Counted from the first letter of the stretch, positions 29,236-38,700 are shown. The stretch: DNA of 38,700 nt from Cladosporium sp. IMV 00045 (GCA_001931905.2 MSJI02000762.1:1-38700), one strand, 5' to 3'. Notes: a model not told the origin generated them from the letters alone. A program made the numbers and translations.

Positions 29236-30038
29236 TCATACTATCTGAATATCTAAGCAAGTGGTATATAACTCTTCCTTTAATATGGCGCCCTTTCCCC
29301 CCACATTACCTACAGACGGCCAATCCCAAACCCAGTAGAGCGTGTACATTGTTTTTGAAGTGGCATCCTCTGGAATCTTTATGAGGACCTTACAGACCAA
29401 GCTCGCTCCATCGAGCTCATCATGGGGGGGCTGTCCAGCAATAGCGCGGATTGTGGAAAGGTCGCTGTCGTTGTTCTCGTAGCAGGAGCCATCGTCAAAG
29501 CTTTGGCGCTGGAGAAGACGACCTCTCAAATCACCACCTGTGTTATTAGCATTCCAAACATGATGAACGTCAGCAATATTATCAGAATCACGAGAGTCAC
29601 TGGTTCCATAAACCGACACCGATCCGAAAGTAGGTTTCTCTGGGATTGGTTTCGAGATATGGCCGTTTTCACGATATCGCAACGCTATCTCATCTCCAGG
29701 CCGAGCTTGCAGATACGGATAGCCCTCACTTTGGTTACCTCGACTCTGAGTTTGTTTACAAATGTAATCCACGTTAGTAATTGACAAGCGCTGGGAAAGT
29801 GGCAAGAGATATGTCATCTGCTCATCGTACGTGGCTAAGGAAGGGTCGACTTTGCTCGCGTCAGCATGACTAGGCGATCTATTGTTTGGCGCATCGGGGT
29901 CATACCATAGGCGCGAGGATAACCAGGTGCACCAGTGAAGGTCCCTTGGACAGTTTTCCTTGCCTCGACGACATAGGAATGACATTGAATAAGAGTAGCT
30001 AGTGAGAGTGCAGTAACGAAGATCTTGATAGGATGCAT
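29236..30038 (-). CDS. Secreted DUF7492/LPMO-like protein, 2 exons, 248 aa
   Basis: Exons are 29906-30038 and 29236-29849; intron 29850-29905 is 56 bp (GTATGA...GCAAAG, GCTGAC branch site). The signal peptide MHPIKIFVTALSLATLIQC is followed by HSYVVEA, so the mature protein begins with His, as in the copper histidine brace of lytic polysaccharide monooxygenases. Family text follows: GAPGYPRAYVDPSL, DEQMTYLLP, YICKQTQS, PGDEIALRYRENGHIS, VHHVWNANNTGGDLRGRLL, SFDDGSCY, TLYWVWDWPS and ELYTTCLDIQIV. I associate these with secreted fungal proteins labelled DUF7492. The LPMO-like mechanism is an inference; no biochemical proof is known to me. The protein looks complete. It ends 15 bp from the convergent 2EXR gene. 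Confidence 0.85.
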
Positions 30039-30156
30039 GGGGAACTTGAGTTGTGGAACACGGCTTGAGAGCCGCGACTGGATAAGCAGCGAGTTCTATA
30101 TAGCTTGGTAGCTTCCACACCCTTCAATCAGGCATAACCAGTTCCTGCATATCAAC

Positions 30157-30213
30157 TTCCAGGAATCCGGAAAGCTTTGGTCACAATTGAGGATTGATCC
30201 AGGAATCAGGATT
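30157..30213. promoter_or_regulatory. Two palindromic motif copies in a divergent promoter
   Basis: TTCCAGGAATCCGGAA at 30157-30172 lies 119-134 bp upstream of 30038 (-). GATCCAGGAATCAGGATTC lies at about 30196-30214, 158-176 bp upstream of 30038 (-) and 163-181 bp upstream of 30377 (+). Confidence 0.5.
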
Positions 30214-30376
30214 CGCGAAGCAGTAGATATGGCATTGTGGCCTATCGACGGACGGCAATGTAAGACGCGGCGGCAACTGATGACCGTTGGACACTCATAA
30301 GTACAAGTATTGCACCTGTGCACTCTATGGCAAAAATCATTCCAAACACAGACCAGACCAACTACAAGCGGCCGAC

Positions 30377-31229
30377 ATGGCGAATCAATCAGACCACAAG
30401 CCATTCCCCAGGACCCCTTACCCTTTCGAACAACAGAACACGGATGAATTTGCAGGCTTAGCATCCATTTCCGATTGGCTTGAACTGTCCTTAGCGAGGG
30501 AGGAATACCATCCTGAGGCCAACGCGCTAACCCCGGAGGACTGGATAGCCTGCAACGGTCAAGAAGACTCAACGTGGGTAGTAGGGGAACCTGACTGGTT
30601 GGAAGAGGTCACTGCAGGGGCTGAAATAATTCCCGGTGCACCTTCGAGAGCTGAGTCGATCCCCTCCCCTGCCGATGTGGTGGCTTCTATCTCCGACCTC
30701 TCTTCTCCCCAAGACACACTCGAGGAGAAATCGAGCGTGGACGGTGAGGCTTCGCATCCCACGCAGCCTCCAGCGGCGGATGTCCCGTTAGCGCTTTGTC
30801 CGCCACCGAACAGGGGAGTGATCAGACGACGAGGCAGTGAGGAAGAACTCCAATTACCCGAGCGGAAACGTCCCCGTCTTGAGAGGCGTAAGCGATTGGA
30901 ACCCAAAGATTGCGACGATCGACTAACAGATGACGGTAGTAATCATCGACCCAGCCCAGCATGCAGTCGCCTCTCCCCGTGTGCTTACTCCAGCCCAAGC
31001 TTTGGAACGAATTCATTACGAGCCTACGCCCGTCTCCCCCTTTCGTCAGTTCTATCAGATTGTGGCAGAGAAACCCTCGAAAGACGGAATCATGTACAAA
31101 GTGGTTTGGCGGGATTCATGGGTGCACGAATCAAAGATGCCCGACATCGAGCCCATCAGATACGCACAGTACATGCAGTTTGGAGAAGCCTGGGACGTCT
31201 TGCCTGGCTCCTCGAGCTCTCCATCGTGA
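30377..31229 (+). CDS. Nuclear-type protein with C-terminal chromo-like patch, 2 exons, about 260 aa
   Basis: The start is the ATG at 30377 (MANQSD); exon 1 ends at 30887 before GTAAGC. Exon 2 starts at 30955 (261 aa) or 30967 (257 aa); both acceptors give the same frame, ending at 31229. The N-terminal two thirds are acidic and disordered with Trp-containing patches (DWIACN, WVVGEPDWLEEV). A basic nuclear signal (RRRGSEEE...ERKRPRLER) sits just before the junction. The C-terminal domain has FRQFYQIVAEKPSKDGIMYKVVWRDSW, close to VYKVVWGSCF of the 733-aa protein at 16552-18753. I infer a related chromo-like fold. No full-length homologue is recognised. Confidence 0.65.
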
Positions 31230-31311
31230 GGATACCACGATGCCAGGTCATCAGGTGTAGAATAGGGATTCTTGATTCGCGGAGTCATAAGTACTGCCTC
31301 TAGACTCGTTC

Positions 31312-31330
31312 GATTCCAGGATCCAGGAAT
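31312..31330. promoter_or_regulatory. Palindromic motif copy upstream of second 2EXR gene
   Basis: GATTCCAGGATCCAGGAAT lies 121-139 bp upstream of the ATG at 31451, the same distance band as at 28240-28265 for the related gene. Confidence 0.5.
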
Positions 31331-31450
31331 GCCTCTTTCTGCTTTCATGCGGGTTGTCTTGGTTTTGTAAGCTACATATAGAGTATGATAGTCCATCTGT
31401 TCTGACCTTTTGTATACACAACACCTACCTGACCACTCTGTTTCCCGAAG

Positions 31451-32338
31451 ATGATTTCCTTCCTCGAACTTCCACGAGAGCTGCGAGATTGTGTGTACGT
31501 CGAGTGCCTCATTGCAAGAAGAGCCATCAGCTTGCAAAATCTCCGTCCCTCATCATTGAGGCCCGTTTCACAACGTTTGAACCTTGCTCCTAATCTTCTC
31601 GCATCCTGTCGGCAAATATACGAAGAAGGGATCGCCAAATTGTACGGAGAAAACTTATACTTTATCGATCTCACCTCATCTTGGCGGTTCTCGCGATCCT
31701 TGCAGTGGAGTAACTGCGTCGGTTTGCTAGCCGAGCAGTTTGACGTATGCGTAGCTTGTCAGCAAATCAACCCCGATCGCTCGGCACCGGACGGAGAGCC
31801 TGCGTTATTGACATGGAACCCAAACATCAGCAGGGTCCGGCGATTACAGGCTTCACTACAACAGTACACATACTCGCAATGGAGATACCGCCAACCATCT
31901 GCGTTTCCACGTGTACCACATGGATGCTCGCATATTGTTCAGGACGCACTCCCGCCGCTACTTCACCTTCGCTTGTTGATAGTCAGGATTCTGGGTCGCA
32001 GCCTTCTGTCTGTTGAAGATTCCAAACGGCTATCTCGGTGGCACGCTGTGTCACTTCGCTACGACGACCGAGACATCGAACAATGGAAGCTGGAAGGCCA
32101 TGCAGATCTTTCAAGGTCCGTGGAGGATATATTGCAGTTTGCCAACCAAACGGCGGACACCATTGTATCTTCAAACCCTGGGCGTTCACCATGCGTGCTG
32201 ACGAGAACCACGCTGAGTCCGACGTTTCTGAATGATCTCTTGAGGACGAGACGATACTTCAAGAAGGAAGGGTTGGATAGTGGGTTTCATGAAACGTCAG
32301 AACAGCTCGACAAGTATACCTTTGTGAAGTTTTCGTAA
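31451..32338 (+). CDS. 2EXR/F-box-like protein, single exon, 295 aa
   Basis: From the ATG at 31451 the protein begins at once with the family signature: FLELPRELRDCVYVECL, then NLLASCRQIYEEGIAKLYGENLYFID. The rest has C-V-A-C, a Leu-rich stretch (PPLLHLRLLIVRILG) and a C-terminal basic helix (FLNDLLRTRRYFKKEG). Its role is unknown. It is tail-to-tail with the ferric-reductase-like gene: if that gene ends at 32287, the coding ends overlap by 52 bp, which is unusual in this window. Confidence 0.75.
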   Translation: MISFLELPRELRDCVYVECLIARRAISLQNLRPSSLRPVSQRLNLAPNLLASCRQIYEEGIAKLYGENLYFIDLTSSWRFSRSLQWSNCVGLLAEQFDVCVACQQINPDRSAPDGEPALLTWNPNISRVRRLQASLQQYTYSQWRYRQPSAFPRVPHGCSHIVQDALPPLLHLRLLIVRILGRSLLSVEDSKRLSRWHAVSLRYDDRDIEQWKLEGHADLSRSVEDILQFANQTADTIVSSNPGRSPCVLTRTTLSPTFLNDLLRTRRYFKKEGLDSGFHETSEQLDKYTFVKFS

Positions 32339-33735
32339 GGCTGAGAGAAGGTCGGTGACGATGTATTCTTTCCGTGGAAGGGACGATACAGAAACACCGT
32401 GAAGATTCGTCGCTCACTGTCTTGCTTCATAAGCTCAAACAGAAACCTACGAGCCCAAGCTTCTTGTTCTACTCGTGGTTAGCATTTGTCGCGTTTCTTT
32501 CTAGGTATCACGCTGGGGTCTTACCGTCTGTCTCCAGGAACCAGAGCAAAGATAACCTACGGACGCGAGAGGTCTTATCATTATGAGCTTGTACCAGGTG
32601 GCGGATTGCCAGAAGGTGGGCCGCTATTCCGATTCCGCTGGCGATGAACAAGACCTTATCGAAGTGCTGCAGAGCTTTGGTCCCACCATATGGACCATCT
32701 AGGCGCATACGAGTGCCACTTTTGCAGAGCGGGATCATTCTGCTGAAGCCATCACAGTGCGCTATTAGAAGTGTGAGTATCTGACAGGAACCGTCTTTGT
32801 GTTCCCATGCAATCATATATGGATGTGCCTGGAGACTTCCGGTCATAGAATGTGGGATAGAGGGAGTGGCAATGAAGATGTATTGTCCATAGCTGACCTT
32901 TCGAGGTCGTTGTGATCGGATTTCGATCGCAGTCATTTTAGGAGTCCCATCTCCTTGAGCTGGTGCGACCACAAGTTCGTCAAATCTCCTTATGCGGTTA
33001 GAGATGACACGCCCGAGCCAGATGAGCTTCTCGAGGGACCACACTCCCGTCACGACAACCAGACATCCTGTGTGGAAGTTCACATGAAAGGTCGCCTGAA
33101 GCCACAGACAAACGACAATTCCAATACTCAAAGCCAGATGGAGCTTCAGAAAAGTCTCGTACAGCAAGCGGCGGACGTAGAGGATCGATGTGATACCCAT
33201 AATCGTCAACACAATCGTAATCTATGAGCGTTAATAAATGGTCTGCGGGAGGTATGATAGGTCTGCTTACTCCGAAGTTGTATGATTCGACCGCCCAATC
33301 CTCGGAAGACAAGGATAAGAGGGCATACCCAAGACCTTCGATCATACAGGTCCAACCTAAAGAGCGATGCATCAGACTATGCTGTTTTGGGGTCAGACCA
33401 AATATTGTTTCTGAGAAGACTGGCGTTCTTGCTCCTATGTATAGTGGGATGAGGTTCACATGAAACATCGCCCTGAGCCTCTCGGTGATATCTTGTAAGC
33501 TCTTCACGTGTAGGCATACAGCTACGACATTCCCGACCAGCAGGAGCGTGATGCCTACTCCAGAGGCCACCGTGTAGTCCAGCGATCCATTCCTTCTAGT
33601 CACCAAGATTGTTTGCAGTAAATTCTTGCGACTGAATTGTAGACTGCGTCTCCGAAAAGCGTCGCCCACCTTGGCGATCTGCCACCGACCATATACCTTT
33701 AACGACTCACGGAGTAACGACAAGCCGAAAACCAA
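32287..33735 (-). CDS. Ferric-reductase-like (FRE) membrane protein, incomplete at both ends
   Basis: Exons are 33271-33735 (5' limit unresolved, frame opens without ATG), 32525-33221 and 32287-32468; introns are 49 and 56 bp (GCTAAC branch in the second). FRE proteins move electrons from NADPH through FAD and haem to extracellular Fe(III) or other acceptors. Visible are several membrane helices, HSLMHRSLGW and KLHLALSIGIVVCLWLQATFH (possible haem His), the FAD motif HPYMIAW, then DGPYGG and VLFIASGIGIAAHLLAIRHLV (NADPH side), and EQEAWARRFLFEL with RRIFTVFLY. In the first haem helix pair the expected second His is Tyr (GLGYALL). The N-terminal helices and the last 80-100 residues of the NADPH domain are missing, about 447 aa against a usual 600-700. 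I infer a degraded or highly divergent copy. It lies about 400 bp downstream of the DUF3723 gene, on the same strand. Confidence 0.75.
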
Positions 33736-34141
33736 CTCTGGGGCACCCCAGCACCGCTTGTTTCAGCAGAGGCGAAACGCTGTGTGCGATAACAGCCCAT
33801 CGAGTAAGGTGAAACCCCTTTCCGAACGAGATGTGACCCGGGACGACCCTGAGAACGGCGTGTGTATCGACCCCTCCCTGTTGTCTACGCCACAGAATAA
33901 GGATGTACGGAAGACTATCACCACAGACCCAAGCTCGGACCGAGTTTACAGAAGTCGGCTCTCCGCTCGCCAGGAGTACTCGATATCGCCATCCCCTCGG
34001 AGGCGTCGTGCAGGGGTATGGCGGACGTATAAGACTGATTGCGGTAGTATGTGACTGGGTGAATCATTTTTGTACGCGTTACTGTCATTTGTTACCGTCA
34101 TTTGAGGCATCATTGAATAAGTTAGATTCATTGTTTCTGTG
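33736..34141. other. Spacer between DUF3723 and ferric-reductase-like genes
   Basis: About 400 bp. The missing 5' exon of the reductase should lie here, but I find no start codon with a matching donor. No palindromic motif is seen. Confidence 0.4.
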
Positions 34142-37100
34142 CTATATCTCTTCAATTCTCCCAGTTGTATACTGTCCTCGTTTCGCAGCCCTCGACTCTG
34201 TTCCTTCAATTAATGCTAAAGGCGGTTTCCTTTTCAATGGGAGTCTGGGTCGAGAACCCCATGTAGGCATATCCACCTGGTGTGCGGCTTGAACCTCAAA
34301 GAATGCCCTGTCTGCTAACAGCCACCTTCCCATAATACCACCCTGTATCCAGACATCTACCAAGGTTTTTTCATCTCGCTTCATGCTCAAGGGGATTTTT
34401 CGCCTGTCGAATCCGACATAGTCCCACTTGTCGCAATTCTCCTGCGAGCAAAGTTCTAATCTTCTCACGCATAGTAGTGCCTCCTCCTTATATACTGTCA
34501 AGAAGAGCTTGGTGAAACATGTGTCCCCCACTCTCTCCCAAGTCACTAGTGTAAGGCGACTCGATCCCGATTTTTGTGAGTGCAGCTCGGCCTCAAGAGT
34601 TTTCATCTTGCCCTCCACCTCCCTTCCCCGATCGTTCGCCCGAATGAGCTCCTCATGTATCTTCTTAGACGCCTCTACAGCCATAGCGTGCTCGACCTTT
34701 GAGTTTTTCACCGCAACTTCGGCATTATATCGATCGTATTGCTCGCTTTCTATTGCCTCGGCTTGTGTCGCGACGCTCTCGCGAGCCTCTCTCAGGTCTT
34801 TTTCGAGCTGCGCAATCTTCTCGTGCGCGGCACCAGTCTCTGTTGTGAGCTTTTCAACCTGGGCCCTTGCCTCTGCGAGATGTACATTGAGGATGGAAAT
34901 AATTTCTGTATCCTTTTGAGCTTGCTCTGCCGACATCTGCGCCTCTTCAGCCGACTTTTGCCTATCTCTCGCGGTTGCTTCTTGAAATTCTGATAATTCC
35001 CGCTGTAATGACTGTATTTGTTCACCCTTCTCCAACAGAACGCCTTCCAAATGATTGACAGCAGACCAATACTTGGCGGAGGCACTGTCGCGTTCGTCTT
35101 CTACTGTCCGAATTTTTTCTTTCAAGGCAAGAATTTCCGTCGAGCGCTGACTTTGTAGTTGCTGCCTCACCTGTGCCTCAGAGGCCTGAACTCTAGCGAC
35201 ATCATCTTCCTTGCTCTTACCAAGCTCGTTGAGAGACGCCCTTAGCATTGTGACTTGTTGGCCAAGCTCTTCTTGCTTCGAGAATGATTGATCGAGTTGA
35301 ACCCTCAAGTCCCCAGCGACAAGTCCAGCCTGGGTAGCTTTCCCTTCCATTTTTTGGAGTTCCTTGTGCAGCTCATGCTTCTCCACCTTGTATTCGTCTA
35401 CACGTGCATGCATTTCCTGAAGACTTTTGCGCAGATCTTCATTGGTTCGAACCTCGGCCCTAAGATTGTCTCCGAGAGACCTGATTGAGCACTCGTGTTC
35501 GGACTGTGCCTCACGTGTTTTTTGAGCTTGCTGTTCGAACCGGCGCTTGAGATCTTCGATCATGTTATCCTGCTTGTCGGGTGCGTCGCTGGCAGCGGTT
35601 TGATCGTCTACTTCGTTGTCCTCAATCTCTATTGTACATCGTGGTCAAATCTTTGGCGGGACCTAGTAGGGTCAGAACCAGGGTAAACTTCCAAGAACGC
35701 GAAACCTACATCTCTGATGCCCAAAAATATTCGAAACATACACCATTTTCGATAGAAGGTGGTTATAGTTGTCCCGGTAGCAGGAATACGATGGATGTGT
35801 GGCAGGTAAAGATACGGTCTATCTATGCGATGATCGTCTTCAAACGGGCGGCCGCAACGTTCGGCGAGCGATATTTGATCGCCACCCGTGAAGCAAGGCT
35901 CCCCAACGGGCTCTCTTCGCCGATTTAGTGCTTTTAGAATGGCTGCAATTTCATCTGCAGCACGAGAGTCATTCATCAAGCCAGATTCGGAGAACCTATC
36001 GAACAACTGAGCGACGACAAGCTTTGTAGAGTCTCGAGAGCATAATTCATCGATCGCGGAAGTCTTGAATCCAAGTAATGAAGCAAGCTCCCCAAACTCT
36101 CGCCATACATGAGGACTTGGCTCGACAGCGGCTGGCTTATCCTTGTCAAGCACTTTTCGCGTGGTGAAGTTGGTCATTAGAGGGAAGTTGCGTAATGCAA
36201 ATAACCAGAGCTGTTGATATGCAAAAGAACGGACAATTTCGGAGCCTGACCCGGTGTGTATACGCATGTCATTGCTTGCGTGCTCAACGTAGATCTGGTC
36301 CTGCGGGAAGTAGGAACCCATCAAACCACGAAAGATTGACTTCTTTCCTCGAGGCGGTAGTAAAGCTTTGAGTACTTTTGCGCACGGCTCTAGATACTTC
36401 AAATCTTCAAAGAAGGTGAACAGGCTCGGAATCATGCTTTGAATTGAGTGTAGGTTCGCTAGAACTACGGAGCGATCGCTCTCACCCGTCAGTGTCGTGA
36501 AGATCTTATTCGTTTTGATCATATCATCGATGGTTTCGGCATCAGCGCTTGAATGGTGTGGCGCAAGGCTTTGGAGTTGTTCGACGCTGCTGGCGTCCAC
36601 AACATTGCGTACGTCTATATTCGCAGTGATGCTTGTCCATGTCGCTGAGATGTAGCCGAGATAAGCCAATAACTCCTGCAACCACGAATCAGTCTAGCCC
36701 GTGTGGAACCTGTAATCGGGTTCCTCGATCTTACCTCGTCACACTTCAGACATAGGAGTCTGTGCAGTGACCCAAGCTTGACGGGTGCCCATAGTCCAGG
36801 CCACGAAAGCATGCCGTCAAAGGCATTTGCAAAGCGTACGTCTTTCAAAAGTTGTCTAAGATCCTTGCGCTTGGTCTCTGTGAGTCTCGCCCACCATTTG
36901 AGCTCGTTAGCTTCATCATCGGCGAGACTATACTGCCGTATCTTATAGAAAATTTCGCCGTCACAGGGGGGTTTCTCATTGGTGTATTCTTCTCTTAGGC
37001 GCAGGCGAGGGGACGACAAGAGGTCTACTCTTATGTTAGCTTTGAGTATTGCTGTTCATTTCTTGACATACGATCGGAATATACTCTAGCGATCCACCAC

Positions 37101-37450
37101 TGGTCGTTGGCATCGAGGAACTTCTGGGCGGCCCGAATACGGTGTTGTCCTGTGAGACATTTGAGTGAGCCGACGTGTAGAATGGGTCGAACCTTCCACG
37201 ACTGCTGCGGAGTGTCATGGAGACATTCTGGCGACAATCCATCAAGTTGACCGTCAGTGGCGAGTACATCGATGTAATTGCGCTCGTCCAGTCGTTGGCA
37301 GCCTTCTAGTTGGAATATTCGAGTTAGGCGAAGCACATTCTGGGGAAGAAAACCGTGGTTCGCGTCATATTGTAGATCGCTTAGTGCTACTCTTGCTAAG
37401 CCTTTGAACTGCCCATGCTTCGCGTAGGCATGATTTACAACCTCATCCAT
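34142..37450 (-). CDS. DUF3723 protein with long coiled coil, 4 exons, 1050 aa
   Basis: Exons in transcript order are 37072-37450, 36735-37024, 35679-36675 and 34142-35628; introns are 47, 59 and 50 bp. The last junction (donor GTTCTG at 35678) is my best of several choices. DUF3723 landmarks are IFQLEGCQRLDERNYIDVL, LKCLTGQHRIRAAQKFLDANDQWWIARVY, REEYTNEKPPCDGEIFYKIRQY, KWWARLTETKRKDLRQLLKD, PGLWAPVKLGSLHRLLCLKCDE and, further on, DRPYLYLPHIHRI...FYRKW. From about residue 575 to 895 there is a continuous coiled coil, then a basic C-terminal region. DUF3723 has no known reaction; the GQHRIRAA block recalls ParB/Srx-type nucleotide-binding proteins, a resemblance only. DUF3723 genes are frequent cargo of Starship elements, often with ferric reductases, as here. 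Confidence 0.85.
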
Positions 37451-38005
37451 GGCTTTCCTAATTTCAAGCGTAAATGTTGACGATCAACCGTGCTGGACTT
37501 ATCTTAACATTAAGCTGCACGAGTGCGTGCTCAATCATGTACATTCCGGGTTCTGCTTCCCGATTCCTGGAACACGGATTCGGGATTCGGGATGCCGACC
37601 AAATTTTGTCAAGGCAACGCAATGCGACATATATGAGATGCAGGTGTAACGCTCGTTCATATCTTGTCGGACAGCGCCTTGCAGCAAGTCTGTCAATTGG
37701 AGCTCTTCAATTCCAAGAAACATCAGTACGAAAAATGGCGCCATGTAATCTTTGGCTAAGTCTAGCAGTATCTCGTACCGCTGCAACGATTGCCGAGTAC
37801 AGTGACGCGTTTGATGGGCTGGACCTTCTACCTTCTTCGTACCCTTCACTCACAGTAATGATTGGTAAGAAAACAAAGTCCGAATTATTGAATGGACTTG
37901 CCGAAAGACCAACCAAAGACCCTATTCCACGCTTGCACGGTCAAGCATACCTGTACACGGATAGATCCAGCAAGACCAACGCACCAAATGTCTACGTAGA
38001 TTATT
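37451..38005. other. Intergenic region, no supportable gene
   Basis: A plus-strand frame runs through 37474-38181 but has no ATG-led conserved block and continues into the dispersed repeat, so I do not call it. Confidence 0.4.
37562..37591. promoter_or_regulatory. Palindromic motif copy upstream of DUF3723 gene
   Basis: GATTCCTGGAACACGGATTC followed by GGGATTCGGG lies 112-141 bp upstream of the start at 37450 (-). Confidence 0.45.
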
Positions 38006-38394
38006 TATTGCTTCAGATGCGTTCTTGCACCTGCCTTCACAATATCATCCGAATCACGGTAGACGAAACGTCATCGAAGCGGTGGCAGAAGAACCTTTTG
38101 AGATTCACAAGGAGTTTGTGTGCTTCTCAGTACTCTCGGCTGTGTATATCACTAGTTAGATATTTCCCACCTGAGAAATAGTAAGCCTTTGTAAAGGACA
38201 GCAAATCGCAGGGAAAGGGGGATCTAGTCTTGAACTTTCAGCTCTCTATAATGGGGAACTTTTGGTAGACCACTTGAACGATCCAGGATGAGTTTTCATC
38301 AACGGATCGGCGTCGGCGGGTAAAGCACGCGCTAACATCCTAAAAGATGCCTACATCATTTATAAAGCGGCGTCTCGAGACTTCGTGATTTAAG
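38006..38394 (+). repeat. Dispersed repeat, copy 2 (direct orientation to 8139-8650)
   Basis: Same ends as copy 1. It lacks the 11-bp duplication and about 135 internal bases (junction near 38192, AGGACAGCAAATCGC), and has 23 extra bases near 38358-38380. It shows more A/T at several differing sites (CAATATC against CGGTATC; AATCACGG against AATCGCGG), in the direction expected from RIP. Confidence 0.85.
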
Positions 38395-38700
38395 CCTAGG
38401 GGCCGAAAACCAGGAGCTAGTGACATAAGTCGGAAGTGGCCAAGCGCATTCCTGGAATCAGGATCAGGTGCCATGACTCGAAATCCGGGATCAAGTGCTA
38501 AGAGTTGTGACACATAGGCGGGGCCGCGCGCTTCCCAGGCATAGGCGGGTGACAACCGTATTCTTGTGTTCCTGGAATGTATGGAACTAGCTGTCATGTA
38601 CAGCACGTGATCTAGAATGTTGCCGGGAAGCGCCGAGCCCGTCCAAGGGTCGGTGACAACCGTGTACTCCGTCCGCTCTGCCATACATAAGCACTGAACC
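38395..38700. other. Right-edge region with palindromic motif copies
   Basis: Contains ATTCCTGGAATCAGGATCAGG at 38448-38468 and GTTCCTGGAATGTATGGAAC at about 38569-38588. A minus-strand frame (38340-38684, ATG at 38684) reads through both motifs, giving repeated L-x-PGFR text; I consider it doubtful as a gene. Confidence 0.45.

Noticed and set aside
37474..38181. Plus-strand frame of 235 codons
   Set aside because: Runs into the dispersed repeat and shows no conserved block.
38340..38684. Minus-strand frame with ATG at 38684
   Set aside because: Overlaps the dispersed repeat end and its L-x-PGFR repeats come from palindromic-motif copies.
1..38700. CRISPR array, prokaryotic operon or Shine-Dalgarno signals
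   Set aside because: The window is plainly eukaryotic (spliceosomal introns); the repeats are tandem or dispersed, without spacer structure.

Overview
The window looks like nuclear DNA of a filamentous ascomycete, most likely a Dothideomycete. This rests on many introns of about 45-65 bp with GT...CTAAC/CTGAC...AG signals, and on Pezizomycotina families: DUF3431, FluG-type DUF3435, DUF3723, 2EXR/F-box-like proteins, a Zn2Cys6 regulator and a pogo/Fot1 relic. The class assignment is an inference; no marker gene is present.

Layout. (1) 1-8 kb is gene-like and ordinary: the 3' part of a protein with a C-terminal membrane anchor (+), a complete 8-exon dipeptidyl peptidase III (-), a DUF3431 membrane protein (-), and a Cys-rich single-pass membrane protein with a Ser/Thr stalk (+). 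(2) 8.1-11.3 kb is a decayed patch: copy 1 of a dispersed repeat, a broken pogo-type transposase, and a truncated Zn2Cys6 regulator. (3) About 11.9-15.4 kb holds a multi-exon DUF3435 (tyrosine-recombinase-like) gene with at least five C2H2-type fingers, facing a small GPI-anchor-like protein. (4) 16-32 kb is accessory-looking: short or intronless lineage-specific genes, three of them with chromo-like patches, a kinase-N-lobe-like protein, a small secreted Cys protein, three F-box/2EXR-type genes, a DUF7492/LPMO-like secreted protein and tandem repeats. (5) 32.3-37.5 kb holds a ferric-reductase-like gene next to a DUF3723 gene, both on the minus strand. (6) 38.0-38.4 kb is copy 2 of the dispersed repeat, in the same orientation as copy 1.

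Two observations stand out. First, an inverted-repeat motif, TTCC-W-GGAA and close variants, recurs about 110-170 bp upstream of the predicted start codon of most genes to the right of 16 kb. I saw no full copy in the first 16 kb. It looks like a position-constrained promoter element, or a repeat that inserts at promoters. Second, a DUF3435 recombinase-like gene, a ferric reductase and a DUF3723 gene lie between two direct repeats 29.4 kb apart. DUF3435 captains with ferric-reductase and DUF3723 cargo are typical of Starship giant transposons. However, this DUF3435 protein carries zinc fingers and I found no element termini, so a Starship origin is a hypothesis only.

Exon coordinates were derived by hand by matching reading frames across GT-AG introns. 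Unresolved starts and joins are stated in each entry.
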